Shown one piece after another: positions 1-7,415 of a stretch of DNA of 64,000 nucleotides. The first letter of the stretch is position 1. Each line of letters opens with the position of its first letter. The notes beneath the pieces were generated by a model. That model had not been told where the DNA came from, did no database searches, and saw only the letters and a list, made by a program, of their open reading frames with translations. The position numbers and the translations under genes are program-made. This stretch comes from Spirochaetaceae bacterium (GTDB lineage Bacteria; Spirochaetota; Spirochaetia; Treponematales; Treponemataceae): contig JAFQDD010000004.1 in assembly GCA_017416145.1 (NCBI GenBank), positions 42,429 through 106,428 of the forward strand, in the 5' to 3' direction.

Positions 1-446
1 CGGCGGTTCAGGTCAATGTCGGGGAAGTCGTTTATGAGCCGTTTTCCGTCGATTATGACTTCGGGGTGAAAAGTGAGGCCAGGCTTTTTTTCGCCATGTA
101 TTTCTTCTTCCTCCGCGCTATGATAATTTACAAGAAAGTTGATTTTTGATTTTTTTGAAAAGTCGGCAAGTGCATTAAAAAGACCATCTGCAGTTCTTTC
201 TGACGAGCCTTGCCACAAAAGAGCGCGCTTGTTGATTTCTGCTATGGTCATGCGGAGCTTTTTTCCTGCGACGAGAATATCCCTATCCTTCATAAACTTC
301 CAAAGGCTGACATCCATATCCATCTTCTCGTCACCTGAATAAAACTCAACCTCATCTGCCGTAATTTTTTTTAGAGGAGTGATTTTTACAGACTGATATA
401 TGCCGTCCAATTTGCCAAAAATAAAAAGGTCTGCTGTTTTTGTCAT
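1..446 (-). CDS. Partial hypothetical protein (3' end outside window)
   Basis: An open frame runs from an ATG at 446 (minus strand) to the left edge without a stop, so about 148 residues are visible. A GGAGGC ribosome site lies just upstream of the ATG, which supports the start. The visible protein begins MTKTADLFIFGKLDG and is rich in charged residues; I see no signal peptide, membrane segment or catalytic motif that I recognise. It lies directly downstream of the small zinc-ribbon gene on the same strand and may be co-transcribed with it. The C-terminal part is missing, so no function is proposed. Confidence 0.6.
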   Translation of the reverse strand, partial: MTKTADLFIFGKLDGIYQSVKITPLKKITADEVEFYSGDEKMDMDVSLWKFMKDRDILVAGKKLRMTIAEINKRALLWQGSSERTADGLFNALADFSKKSKINFLVNYHSAEEEEIHGEKKPGLTFHPEVIIDGKRLINDFPDIDLNR

Positions 447-475
447 AAAATTGCCTCCATAAACTTATTTTTGAC

Positions 476-679
476 TTACAAGCACTGCACAAAAACTTCG
501 TGTTTAGGGGAAGTGTAACAGGCTTTTACCAGAGAGCCGCAATTTGCACAGACAAACTGAATGCCGCCCTCATCTTCAAGGATATTGCGGCTAAAGGAAA
601 AAAGATTTTCGTTACACTGTGGACAGGAAACGGTTATTATGTTTGATTTGTCAAAAATATTCTGACTGATTTTTTCCAT
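476..679 (-). CDS. Small zinc-ribbon protein
   Basis: A 67-residue protein with two CxxC pairs (CPQC near residue 19 and CANC near residue 44), the layout of a single zinc ribbon that could bind nucleic acid or another protein. A strong GAAGAAGGAGGAG ribosome site sits immediately before the ATG. A structured, U-run-ending leader lies upstream (700-800), suggesting control by premature termination. The partial gene downstream begins about 30 bp after this stop. The specific role is unknown. Confidence 0.65.
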   Translation of the reverse strand: MEKISQNIFDKSNIITVSCPQCNENLFSFSRNILEDEGGIQFVCANCGSLVKACYTSPKHEVFVQCL

Positions 680-696
680 CTACTCCTCCTTCTTCT

Positions 697-802
697 ACAA
701 AAAAAATGCAGTTCCCGCTCCTTGGGCAACTGCAAAGCCCGAAACCACTAGCAAGATCTTGCGACCCGCCAGTTCTATGCGGCAGTCATGCTACCGACGT
801 AA
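697..802 (-). promoter_or_regulatory. Structured leader with terminator-like hairpin
   Basis: Read on the minus strand, this GC-rich block in an AT-rich setting contains a hairpin CGGTAG/CTGCCG, a palindrome GCAAGATCTTGC, then a GCAGTT...AACTGC hairpin followed by eight U, ending about 20 bp before the start of the small zinc-ribbon gene. This is the layout of a cis-regulatory leader with an attenuator, or of a small RNA with its own terminator. It does not match the SRP, tRNA or riboswitch consensus sequences I compared by eye. Confidence 0.45.
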
Positions 803-843
803 TTAATATAAAAGCAAAAAACAGAAAGTTCAAAAATTTATCA

Positions 844-966
844 CTATTTTACTGTAAATGACAAATCATCGACTGTAAGCCCATCTACATCAAAATCTTC
901 ATTTGACAAATCACTTAGGAAGCTAGAAGGACTGGGTAAGCAATTAAACCAGTAGCCTTTTAAACA
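844..966 (-). pseudogene. C-terminal remnant of an unrecognised protein
   Basis: On the minus strand an open frame of about 40 codons without a plausible start encodes a tail ending DDLSFTVK before TAG. It directly follows a terminator and the repeated Rpn module, so it looks like the 3' stump of a gene that was truncated from its 5' side. The composition is acidic; no family is recognised. Confidence 0.25.
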
Positions 967-1019
967 AAAAAAAGCCAAAATTTTATTCTCTTAAAATGTT
1001 CAAAAGAATAAAATTCTGG
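961..1019 (-). terminator. Rho-independent terminator after the Rpn gene cluster
   Basis: The arms 975-988 and 1006-1019 form a 14-bp stem with one mismatch; on the minus strand it is followed by a run of eight T. It is placed to end transcription from the Rpn gene and its duplicated modules. Confidence 0.7.
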
Positions 1020-1047
1020 TTTCTGTTATATTTTAAAATTTCGATAT

Positions 1048-1727
1048 TTAGTGCGTTGAATGTTGTGCATTCTGACTCTCTCTGTCAATGGGTTTTGTTT
1101 TACCGTTTACATTATAACATAGAAACTGTATTGTGCAAGGATTATTTTGAAAGGAAATAACAAGTGAAGAAGTTAGTCTGAATAGTGATAGCGTAATCGA
1201 CATGTGGCAGTAAAAATCGCCACGATCACCCTTGAATTTTTCATTAATCTTGGCTTTCTTGCTCTTTTGCAAGTTGTTCAACAATTTCTAGAGAAAGTCC
1301 TGTTCCTTGCACAACTTGTTCAAGAGATAGATTCATATTCAACAAATTTCTGGCCGTTTCTATTTTAGCTTGTTCTGCACCTTGAGCAATGCCATCATTG
1401 CGGCCTTCTTCGTATATATCTGTTTCTCGTATATTCATAGCTAAATAATCACCCTTGAATTTTTCGTTAATCTTGGCTTTCTTGTTCTTTTGCAAGTTGT
1501 TCAACAATTTCTAGAGAAAGTCCTGTTCCTTGCACAACTTGTTCAAGAGATAGATTCATATTCAACAAATTTCTGGCTGTTTCTATTTTAGCTTGTTCTG
1601 CACCCTGAGCAACACCATCATTGCGGCCTTCTTCGTATATATCTGTTTCTCGTATATTCATAGCTAAATAATCACCCTCGAATTTTTCGTTGATTTTGGT
1701 TTGATTGCTCTTTTGCAAGTTGCTCAA
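1048..1727 (-). repeat. Tandem copies of the Rpn 3' module, 223-bp period
   Basis: Downstream of the Rpn gene its C-terminal coding module is repeated at least twice more. The landmark ctaaataatcaccc recurs at 1899, 1664 and 1441, and its right half again near 1225, giving spacings of 235, 223 and about 216-223 bp. Each unit encodes the segment from KINEKFKGD through AMNIRETDIYEEGRNDG to VEQLAKEQ. Because 223 is not divisible by three, each unit is in a different frame and ends in its own stop, overlapping the next unit's frame. The last unit is truncated and runs into unrelated sequence. These may be decayed duplications or a reservoir of alternative C-termini. Confidence 0.8.
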
Positions 1728-2508
1728 CTGTTCCCATGTCTAAGCCCGTGATAGTTGCTATTTTGTTAAGAGGGTCACCATAGTCAAGCATATTTCTAGC
1801 AGTTTCTATTTTAGCTTGTTCTGCACCCTGAGCAATGCCTAATGTAATCCCATCATTGCGGCCTTCTTCGTATATATCTGTTTCTCGTATATTCATAGCT
1901 AAATAATCACCCTTGAATTTTTCGTTAATCTTGGCTTGTTCCACTATGTGATTAATTTTATCAGTAAAATCATCTGTGGCTTCTTTACTATCAATATACT
2001 TTAAGAATGCGGATATTTCAACATCTTGTTCTGTTGCGTAGGCTGTTGCATTAAAGATTTCTTTTATGGCACCATCTTTTATATCAACTCCAGAATCTTG
2101 TAAACAGCAGGTTTTGAATGTGTAATGAGATAGTCCTTTTTCAAAAGGATCAAAGGTACAAAGGAAGATAATGTAGCTTTCGTTTAAGGCTGTGTAACTT
2201 GCACCTTTCAACAAATTATCAATATCAATCATTGATTGATAGTAGCGTGTTCTTTTTCCTAGGTTTGACTTTCGTCCGTTTTGTATTTCGATGTCAAAAA
2301 TTTTGTCGCTGTCTTTAACGTAGACGTCTAGCCGAACACCTTTTGCTTCGTAATAAGGGCTAATACTTTTTTGTAATTCTGGATATTCTAGTCTTTCAAT
2401 CTTGATTTTCAAAAGACGTTCCAAAAGTTCTTTGCAAATTTCTGGATTTCGCATCACGTAACCGAACATGTAATCATCAGTGAAAGTGAGTTCTTCAATT
2501 GGTTTCAT
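1672..2508 (-). CDS. Rpn family PD-(D/E)XK nuclease/putative transposase
   Basis: About 278 residues from the ATG at 2508, which follows an AAGGAAG ribosome site; an upstream in-frame ATG at 2580 has no such site. The start (LTFTDDYMFGYVM) is typical of the Rpn family of recombination-promoting nucleases, with an acidic residue and the DIEIQ segment near residue 90 as the expected E-x-Q/K part of the nuclease core. The C-terminal region carries the YEEGRNDG...AKIETARNML helix module that is duplicated downstream. The last 25 residues differ from the duplicated copies, as though the tail had been exchanged. Rpn proteins are linked to recombination and, more recently, phage defence. Confidence 0.85.
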   Translation of the reverse strand: MKPIEELTFTDDYMFGYVMRNPEICKELLERLLKIKIERLEYPELQKSISPYYEAKGVRLDVYVKDSDKIFDIEIQNGRKSNLGKRTRYYQSMIDIDNLLKGASYTALNESYIIFLCTFDPFEKGLSHYTFKTCCLQDSGVDIKDGAIKEIFNATAYATEQDVEISAFLKYIDSKEATDDFTDKINHIVEQAKINEKFKGDYLAMNIRETDIYEEGRNDGITLGIAQGAEQAKIETARNMLDYGDPLNKIATITGLDMGTVEQLAKEQSNQNQRKIRG

Positions 2509-2641
2509 TCTAAAACTTCCTTTTAAGTAAAAATTTTGCAGAATTGTTTCTACATAATAATTATTAAAAAAAAGTTTCAAAAAATTAAAAAAATAATGGG
2601 AAAATTTTGAAAAAAATAAATTTTTATTAAGAAAAAAATAA

Positions 2642-2712
2642 AAATATCACGCGGATTACTTGCTAACGCCTTTTGCTTAACAGCAAAAAAAATCGCCACG
2701 CGGATTCAGTGT
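2642..2712. repeat. REP-like palindromic element
   Basis: The motif CACGCGGATT occurs twice, flanking a TTTTGC...GCAAAA hairpin. The second copy, AATCGCCACGCGGATT, is nearly the same as the inverted repeats that flank the NTPase gene at 19307 and 22103, where one copy also adjoins a TTTTGC/GCAAAA hairpin. It looks like a dispersed extragenic palindrome. Confidence 0.5.
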
Positions 2713-2775
2713 GTACACTTAAGGACTTTGTTTACACCTGTACTAGATTTCAAGAAGCTAGCATTTGCCCCCAAA

Positions 2776-3126
2776 CTACACCGCCCCTTCCCATTCACTT
2801 TCCTTAAAGCCCACAAGGACAGCTTTTTCTGTAACCAAAATTGGCCGTTTTACTAACATTCCGTCGGTGGCTAGTAAATCAAGTTTTTCTTCATCAGACA
2901 TAGCGGTAAGTTTTTTGGAAAGCACCATTTCTCTGTACAAAATGCCGCTAGTGTTAAAAAACTTTTTCAAATCCAAGCCGCTTTTTTGCCAGAGTGAACG
3001 CAAAGTTTCTTTGTCTGGATTATTTTCTTTTACGTTGATGTATTCATATTCCACAGATTTTGCGTCCAAATATTTTGTTGCTCGCTGGCAAGTTGTGCAA
3101 CGTGGATAATAGTAGATTTTTAGCAT
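2776..3126 (-). CDS. ArsC/Spx/YffB-family thioredoxin-fold protein
   Basis: A 116-residue protein. The ATG at 3126 follows GGAGC and starts MLKIYYYPRCTTC, placing the CxxC redox motif at residues 10-13 as in the ArsC family; the longer reading from 3165 has no good ribosome site. The middle (SGLDLKKFFNTSG) and the C-terminal MLVKRPILV segment are characteristic of the Spx/MgsR/YffB branch, which either reduces small substrates or acts on RNA polymerase. The arsenate-binding arginine pattern cannot be confirmed by eye, so arsenate reductase activity is not claimed. Confidence 0.85.
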   Translation of the reverse strand: MLKIYYYPRCTTCQRATKYLDAKSVEYEYINVKENNPDKETLRSLWQKSGLDLKKFFNTSGILYREMVLSKKLTAMSDEEKLDLLATDGMLVKRPILVTEKAVLVGFKESEWEGAV

Positions 3127-3288
3127 GGGTGGGGCTCCTTTATTAAGATAAAATAATTTTACCATATTTTCTTTGTTTTTTTTACATTTTTATTAACATT
3201 TTTCCTAAAACCGATTGCCTAAAAACTGTTTTTCAGTCATTATATTATCACGTTTTGAATCTTTCAAAATGCAAGGAGGTGAAATTTT

Positions 3289-3495
3289 ATGGCTACTATC
3301 AAAGTTGACGATTCAGAAAACCTTGAAAAAGCAATCAAACGTTTTAAACGTATGGTTGAAAAAGAAGGAATCATCCGCGAATTCAAAAAACGTGAATACT
3401 TTGTTAAACCTTCTGCAATTAATCACCAGAAAAAAGTTACTCTTGAACGCAAATTACTAAACAAAAAACGTAAGACTGAAAAAAAAGAGTACTAA
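3289..3495 (+). CDS. rpsU: 30S ribosomal protein S21
   Basis: A 68-residue, very basic protein with the S21 layout (the EKAIKRFKRMVEKEG segment, then REFKKREYF and a basic tail). S21 is a late-assembling 30S subunit protein that contacts the Shine-Dalgarno/anti-Shine-Dalgarno region. The start is set by a strong CAAGGAGGTG site. The gene is monocistronic, with a perfect terminator right after the stop. It is the clearest core gene in the left part of the window. Confidence 0.97.
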   Translation: MATIKVDDSENLEKAIKRFKRMVEKEGIIREFKKREYFVKPSAINHQKKVTLERKLLNKKRKTEKKEY

Positions 3496-3519
3496 TTTTT
3501 AGTTACAAAGTGATTACAA

Positions 3520-3548
3520 AAGCTGTCCAATTCGGACAGCTTTTTTTG
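3520..3548 (+). terminator. rpsU terminator
   Basis: AAGCTGTCC and GGACAGCTT form a perfect stem with a four-base loop, followed by a run of T; 25 bp after the rpsU stop. Confidence 0.95.
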
Positions 3549-3578
3549 TTTGTGCGGTGTTGCGTCCAAATACAATTA

Positions 3579-4739
3579 TTAGTTATTTTTCCATAGTTCT
3601 TCAAAAAAATACTTCCATGGTAAAATTTCTATTCCATCTATTATACGAGGATGTTCTTCTTGACAAACAACTAAATATCGATTAAAAATTCCTTCTTCTC
3701 GCAAAGCTTTTAATCCCTTCAAATGCTTTTCAGTAACATTTGAACTAGACTTAACTTCAATTGCAATTTCTTCATCAACACAAAAATCAACTTCCATATT
3801 AGAAGTTGAACGCCAATAAGTCAGATTACTTCGAGGATGTTTGTAATCAATCCAAGATTTTAATTCCATACAAATTAAATGCTCAAAATATTCACCAAAT
3901 TCAGTTGTGTTTTCTTTAGGAGCTGGAATATTTCGCAAAGCTCTAGCAATTCCAATATCAAAAAAATAAAACTTAGATGTTGTAATTGCCTTTCTTTTTT
4001 TTGTGTTAGTAAAAGATTCTACTTGATATCCTAACAAAGTATCTTCCAACACTTGAAACCACTGTTTTACAGTTTGAACTGGAACTTGGGAATCACTTGC
4101 AATATTCGTATAATTTATCAATTGAGAATTTGACATAGACACAACTGTCAAAAATCTGGCAAAATTTGGAATATTTCTGGAAAATCCTTCTGCTGCAATT
4201 TCTTCGGTAAGATATGTATCAACATAGGCAGACAAATCTTCTTCAATATCACTAGATAAAAACATTGAAGGTAAAAGTCCGTGTTCAAAAATATAGGAAA
4301 GATTATAATTTGGATGATTTCCAATTTCTGCAAAATTAAAAGGATGAAAATGACGTTGTGTTGCCCTACCACCAAGAAGATTTACTCCTGAATTCCTAAG
4401 TTTTCTTGCACTTGAACCAGTGAGCAAAAAACGGATATTTCGTTCTTCAATTAAAAAATGAACTTCGTCCAAAAGCTCAGGACATTTTTGAATTTCATCA
4501 ATAATAATAATACAATCTCGTAAATTACGAACTTCAACTTCTTGCCTCAAAATACTAGGATCTGCCAAAACTTTTAACCTAAGTCGTCCATCTAACAAAG
4601 TCCAAAACATGGCAACATCAGTATTCATAAGCTGATTTTTAATAAAAGAGGATTTTCCTGTCTGTCTAGGTCCAAACAAAAATAGAGATTTATTTTCTAA
4701 AATCTTGCATAAATCAACATTTCGATTGATATAATCCAT
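3579..4739 (-). CDS. DUF4143 AAA-type ATPase (copy 1)
   Basis: A 386-residue protein with a Walker A motif FGPRQTGKS near residues 22-30, a Walker B IIIIDEIQ near 78-85, the LLTGSSARKL sensor segment, and the C-terminal DUF4143 nuclease-like half (EVDFCVDEEIAIEVKSS). Family members are common in spirochaetes and Bacteroidetes, often with unknown role; a nuclease or nucleic-acid-linked function is an inference from the D-x(n)-E-V-K pattern. It is a single gene with a CTAAAGGGG ribosome region. Three other members of the family occur in this window. Confidence 0.9.
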   Translation of the reverse strand: MDYINRNVDLCKILENKSLFLFGPRQTGKSSFIKNQLMNTDVAMFWTLLDGRLRLKVLADPSILRQEVEVRNLRDCIIIIDEIQKCPELLDEVHFLIEERNIRFLLTGSSARKLRNSGVNLLGGRATQRHFHPFNFAEIGNHPNYNLSYIFEHGLLPSMFLSSDIEEDLSAYVDTYLTEEIAAEGFSRNIPNFARFLTVVSMSNSQLINYTNIASDSQVPVQTVKQWFQVLEDTLLGYQVESFTNTKKRKAITTSKFYFFDIGIARALRNIPAPKENTTEFGEYFEHLICMELKSWIDYKHPRSNLTYWRSTSNMEVDFCVDEEIAIEVKSSSNVTEKHLKGLKALREEGIFNRYLVVCQEEHPRIIDGIEILPWKYFFEELWKNN

Positions 4740-4856
4740 CTAAATCACCCCTTTAGTAAAATATAATGATAAACAACTAAACCAATATCATTTTATCATC
4801 TATTTTTACTAAAGACAAGTTGAAAATTGACAAACTGAAAACTTTTAGTTTGTTTT

Positions 4857-4907
4857 CAAAAAAACACCTGCTCAACAACAAATATTCCGTTGAAAAGCAG
4901 GTATTTT
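4857..4907 (-). terminator. Terminator after the RNA ligase gene
   Basis: Arms ACCTGCT...AGCAGGT with an inner CAAC/GTTG pairing, followed on the minus strand by a run of seven T; it lies just past the stop at 4920. Confidence 0.8.
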
Positions 4908-4919
4908 CACTTTGCTACA

Positions 4920-5582
4920 CTACTTTATTCCTGCAGCGTTTCTGCCAAGCAAATCTCGAACTTTTACCTTGTAGATAATGCGTTCCCCATTTGCTTTTTT
5001 TAATTCTTGAACTGGGCGAATAACAATTCCTTCCATTTCCATTTTTGGATTCAGAAACGAAACTGGTGTTGATTCTACCATAGACTTAATTTGGTCAAGA
5101 GTTCCTGTCATCACAATTTTGGCTCTGTCAAAACCTAATTTTTCTGCAATTCCAGTAACAGCATCCTGACTCCAATAAGTGTCTGTTGATTTGCAATAAA
5201 TGTCGAACATCACAAACTTGTAATCATCAAGATTATACAAATTGCTTTGGATTTTTGGTCCAATAAGTTCACCATTTACAAAAGCCTCTTTTTCTCCAAA
5301 AATTTGCTCAAAAATCGACTCAAACTCAGGAGTAATCAACTTTGCAATCCATTCACCCACTTCACCGTTAAAATCAGATTTATCAGTATGACCATAAACA
5401 TGAACGTGATTTCCATCGTAATAGAAATTCAAGTTTGTTCCATCGATTTTTTCAGAACCAATCCACTGAATGTCCTTTAACATTTCAACATACTTGTCCG
5501 AAAAAGCCCCTAAGTCCACAGTCTTACTTTTAGAATCTGTTCTTAACCACGGACTAACAATTTTGTGGTAATAATGTGCCAT
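4920..5582 (-). CDS. RNA ligase family protein
   Basis: A 220-residue protein of the nucleotidyltransferase ligase superfamily. Motif I is EKIDGTN with the putative adenylated lysine at residue 45; motif IV appears as EGIVIRP near residue 185 and motif V as KVKVRDL near 206. The length fits a short RNA ligase (DRB0094/Rnl-like) core without accessory domains, joining 5'-phosphate and 3'-hydroxyl RNA ends through an AMP intermediate. The ATG follows CTTGGAGGTG. It has its own terminator. An RNA-repair role, perhaps after RNase toxin damage, is an inference from the defence setting. Confidence 0.85.
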   Translation of the reverse strand: MAHYYHKIVSPWLRTDSKSKTVDLGAFSDKYVEMLKDIQWIGSEKIDGTNLNFYYDGNHVHVYGHTDKSDFNGEVGEWIAKLITPEFESIFEQIFGEKEAFVNGELIGPKIQSNLYNLDDYKFVMFDIYCKSTDTYWSQDAVTGIAEKLGFDRAKIVMTGTLDQIKSMVESTPVSFLNPKMEMEGIVIRPVQELKKANGERIIYKVKVRDLLGRNAAGIK

Positions 5583-5617
5583 TTTGCACCTCCAAGAAAA
5601 TTATTTAGCCCCACCAC

Positions 5618-5700
5618 TTGTTTTTGCGAAAAACAAGAAAACATAATTGCATTTTACAACACCCAGAAGGTCGTATTTTGTCCCTCTGGATTTTTTTTGA
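5618..5700. repeat. Two hairpins upstream of the RNA ligase
   Basis: CTTGTTTTTGCGAAAAACAAG is a perfect 9-bp stem (5622-5642), sharing the TTTGCG loop theme seen in other hairpins in this window. A second hairpin (CCAGA...TCTGG, about 5663-5690) is followed by eight T on the plus strand, though no plus-strand gene precedes it. Confidence 0.5.
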
Positions 5701-5840
5701 AAAATTTGTAAAAAAAATGATTGATTTAATGATAGTAGAAAAAAGAGGGGATGTCATTCAACTTGTGGTTTAAATGTGTGATACAAAGAATATTGTGTTA
5801 TTCTTCCACTAGGAAAGAACGGTTTTTGGTTGCATAATAA

Positions 5841-7109
5841 TCATTCCCAATAATTTTCTTCAAATATTTTCATTTTTGATTTTATTATGGCATTGCATCT
5901 CTTTATATCAAAAAAATCTAAATCGAGTTCTTTTGTACCTAGCCAAGTTGAAAGTTCTTCGTATTCTTCGCCTGATTTTTTCTGAAACACGTTGCGTAAA
6001 TTTTCTAATCCATAAACTCCACCACAATTTTCAATAATTCCAAGACCTTTTCCTTCCAAAACATTTGGAAGTTTTGAAAAAGATAAATCTGTTTCAAAAT
6101 TAGCTTTTTCTAAAATTAAATTAACAGTCCAATCATCACCAAAATCATAAACAAAAGAAATATTTGCATTTTCTTCATTTATAATTTTTTTTATTTTTGT
6201 ATCATAAGCCGTAAATCGCTTTGGTGGATTACGACCAAATTTTTTCATAAAAACCATATCATCCATTCTATTCATATCTTCATCAATGTAATGCTCAATG
6301 ATGATATTTGGCAGTTGGCAAACAAATTGATTAGTCTGGCTTTCTGAAAGAGTAGATTTTTTTAGAGGCTCCACTTTTCTTTCTTCTTCATCAAGTTCAA
6401 AGCGATATAAATGACTTCCTTCCATGTTAAACATTGCCATAAGAGCATAAGCAAGTTTTTCAAAAGTAAAATCAGGAGAAATAATAAAACGACGATAGAT
6501 TTTTGGATTGTAATTTTCTAGTTTTGCATAAAACTGAAACACTGTTTTTGGAGATTTTTGTCTTACATTAGATTCTTCAAAAACGGCAGGTAACTTCATT
6601 AAATCAGAAGAAATTTGTTCATAACCAAAAGAATAATCTCCAACACCTGTATTTGCACATTTACAAGGAACCTTATTTATATGATTATTTATCTTGAAGA
6701 ATTTTTCTTGTTCATCTTCTGCTTGAATAAATACAGTTTCAAATACAGCACGTTCTCTGAGCCCTTCCATTGATTTTAAAACACTCCGACTATTGGTTTT
6801 TGTAAAAATAATTTCATTTTCAAAAGGCTGAATGAATTGGGAAAATAAGTCTGAATGACCAGTTTTTTCAAAATAAATTCGAAGTTGATTTAGAACATTT
6901 TTTGAAAAAACTTCCTCGCCACGAATCCCCTTTGCTGAAATTACAATAGAAAAAAGAGAAAAGGAATTTGTAATTAGAAAATATTTTTTTCTATCCTTTC
7001 CAACAAACAAATCAACAAACCAATCACAATACCGATTTTGAGATTGGCCTTCATTTGTTACAGAAATATGAGTTTGCTCAGAAGCTTTTTTTGTTAATCG
7101 AAATACCAT
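5841..7109 (-). CDS. DUF6933 / plasmid pRiA4b ORF-3-like protein
   Basis: A 422-residue protein of two parts. The first 150 residues (MVFRLTKKA..., KYFLITNSFSLFS) resemble the DUF6933 domain. Residues about 195 to 400 match the pRiA4b ORF-3 family seen with IS1096-type elements (FQFYAKLENYNPKIYRRFIIS, FVYDFGDDWTVNLILE and ENCGGVYGLENL). The function of both families is unknown; ORF-3 proteins are often found in mobile or accessory DNA. No ribosome site stands out. It stands alone between the RNA ligase and the type I restriction locus. Confidence 0.8.
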   Translation of the reverse strand: MVFRLTKKASEQTHISVTNEGQSQNRYCDWFVDLFVGKDRKKYFLITNSFSLFSIVISAKGIRGEEVFSKNVLNQLRIYFEKTGHSDLFSQFIQPFENEIIFTKTNSRSVLKSMEGLRERAVFETVFIQAEDEQEKFFKINNHINKVPCKCANTGVGDYSFGYEQISSDLMKLPAVFEESNVRQKSPKTVFQFYAKLENYNPKIYRRFIISPDFTFEKLAYALMAMFNMEGSHLYRFELDEEERKVEPLKKSTLSESQTNQFVCQLPNIIIEHYIDEDMNRMDDMVFMKKFGRNPPKRFTAYDTKIKKIINEENANISFVYDFGDDWTVNLILEKANFETDLSFSKLPNVLEGKGLGIIENCGGVYGLENLRNVFQKKSGEEYEELSTWLGTKELDLDFFDIKRCNAIIKSKMKIFEENYWE

Positions 7110-7166
7110 AAGAAAATTATAACTGATATTGGAAAAAATGATAGAATTTTTTAGGAAAATTCAAAC

Positions 7167-7415
7167 CTAACTTACCTTTTTAACAGCCAATTCTAAATCT
7201 AAATCATGAAGACCAGGATATGCTTTTTTAAGATAATCTAAGGGAACTTTATTTATAACTTCTGCGCTGGGGATATTGTTGTACCATTGATAATATGCAT
7301 AAAACTCCCCTATCCAATTTGGCAAAAAACCTTCCAAAGCACTAGGGATTATTGGTGGTATGCCCAGTAGCAGTTTTCCATCACACAGATACTTATTTTT
7401 TTCCATAAGTTTCAT
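7167..7415 (-). CDS. Small protein coupled to hsdR
   Basis: About 82 residues if read from the ATG at 7415 (an ATG at 7406 is also possible). The frame overlaps the end of hsdR by about 20 bp, suggesting translational coupling. The sequence is neutral and aromatic-rich in the middle (GEFYAYYQWYNN) with no motif I recognise. Its placement as the last gene of the type I locus suggests a small accessory or toxin/antitoxin-type component, but this is inference only. Confidence 0.5.
   Translation of the reverse strand: MKLMEKNKYLCDGKLLLGIPPIIPSALEGFLPNWIGEFYAYYQWYNNIPSAEVINKVPLDYLKKAYPGLHDLDLELAVKKVS

Noticed and set aside
697..802. tRNA or SRP RNA
   Set aside because: No T-loop motif, no acceptor pairing and no SRP domain IV motif; the T-run ending fits a leader or terminator.
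1048..1507. Two or three independent small genes
   Set aside because: They are frame-shifted copies of the 3' end of the Rpn gene without their own start region.
3215..3460. Alternative gene overlapping rpsU
   Set aside because: Shadow frame of the ribosomal protein gene with no ribosome site.
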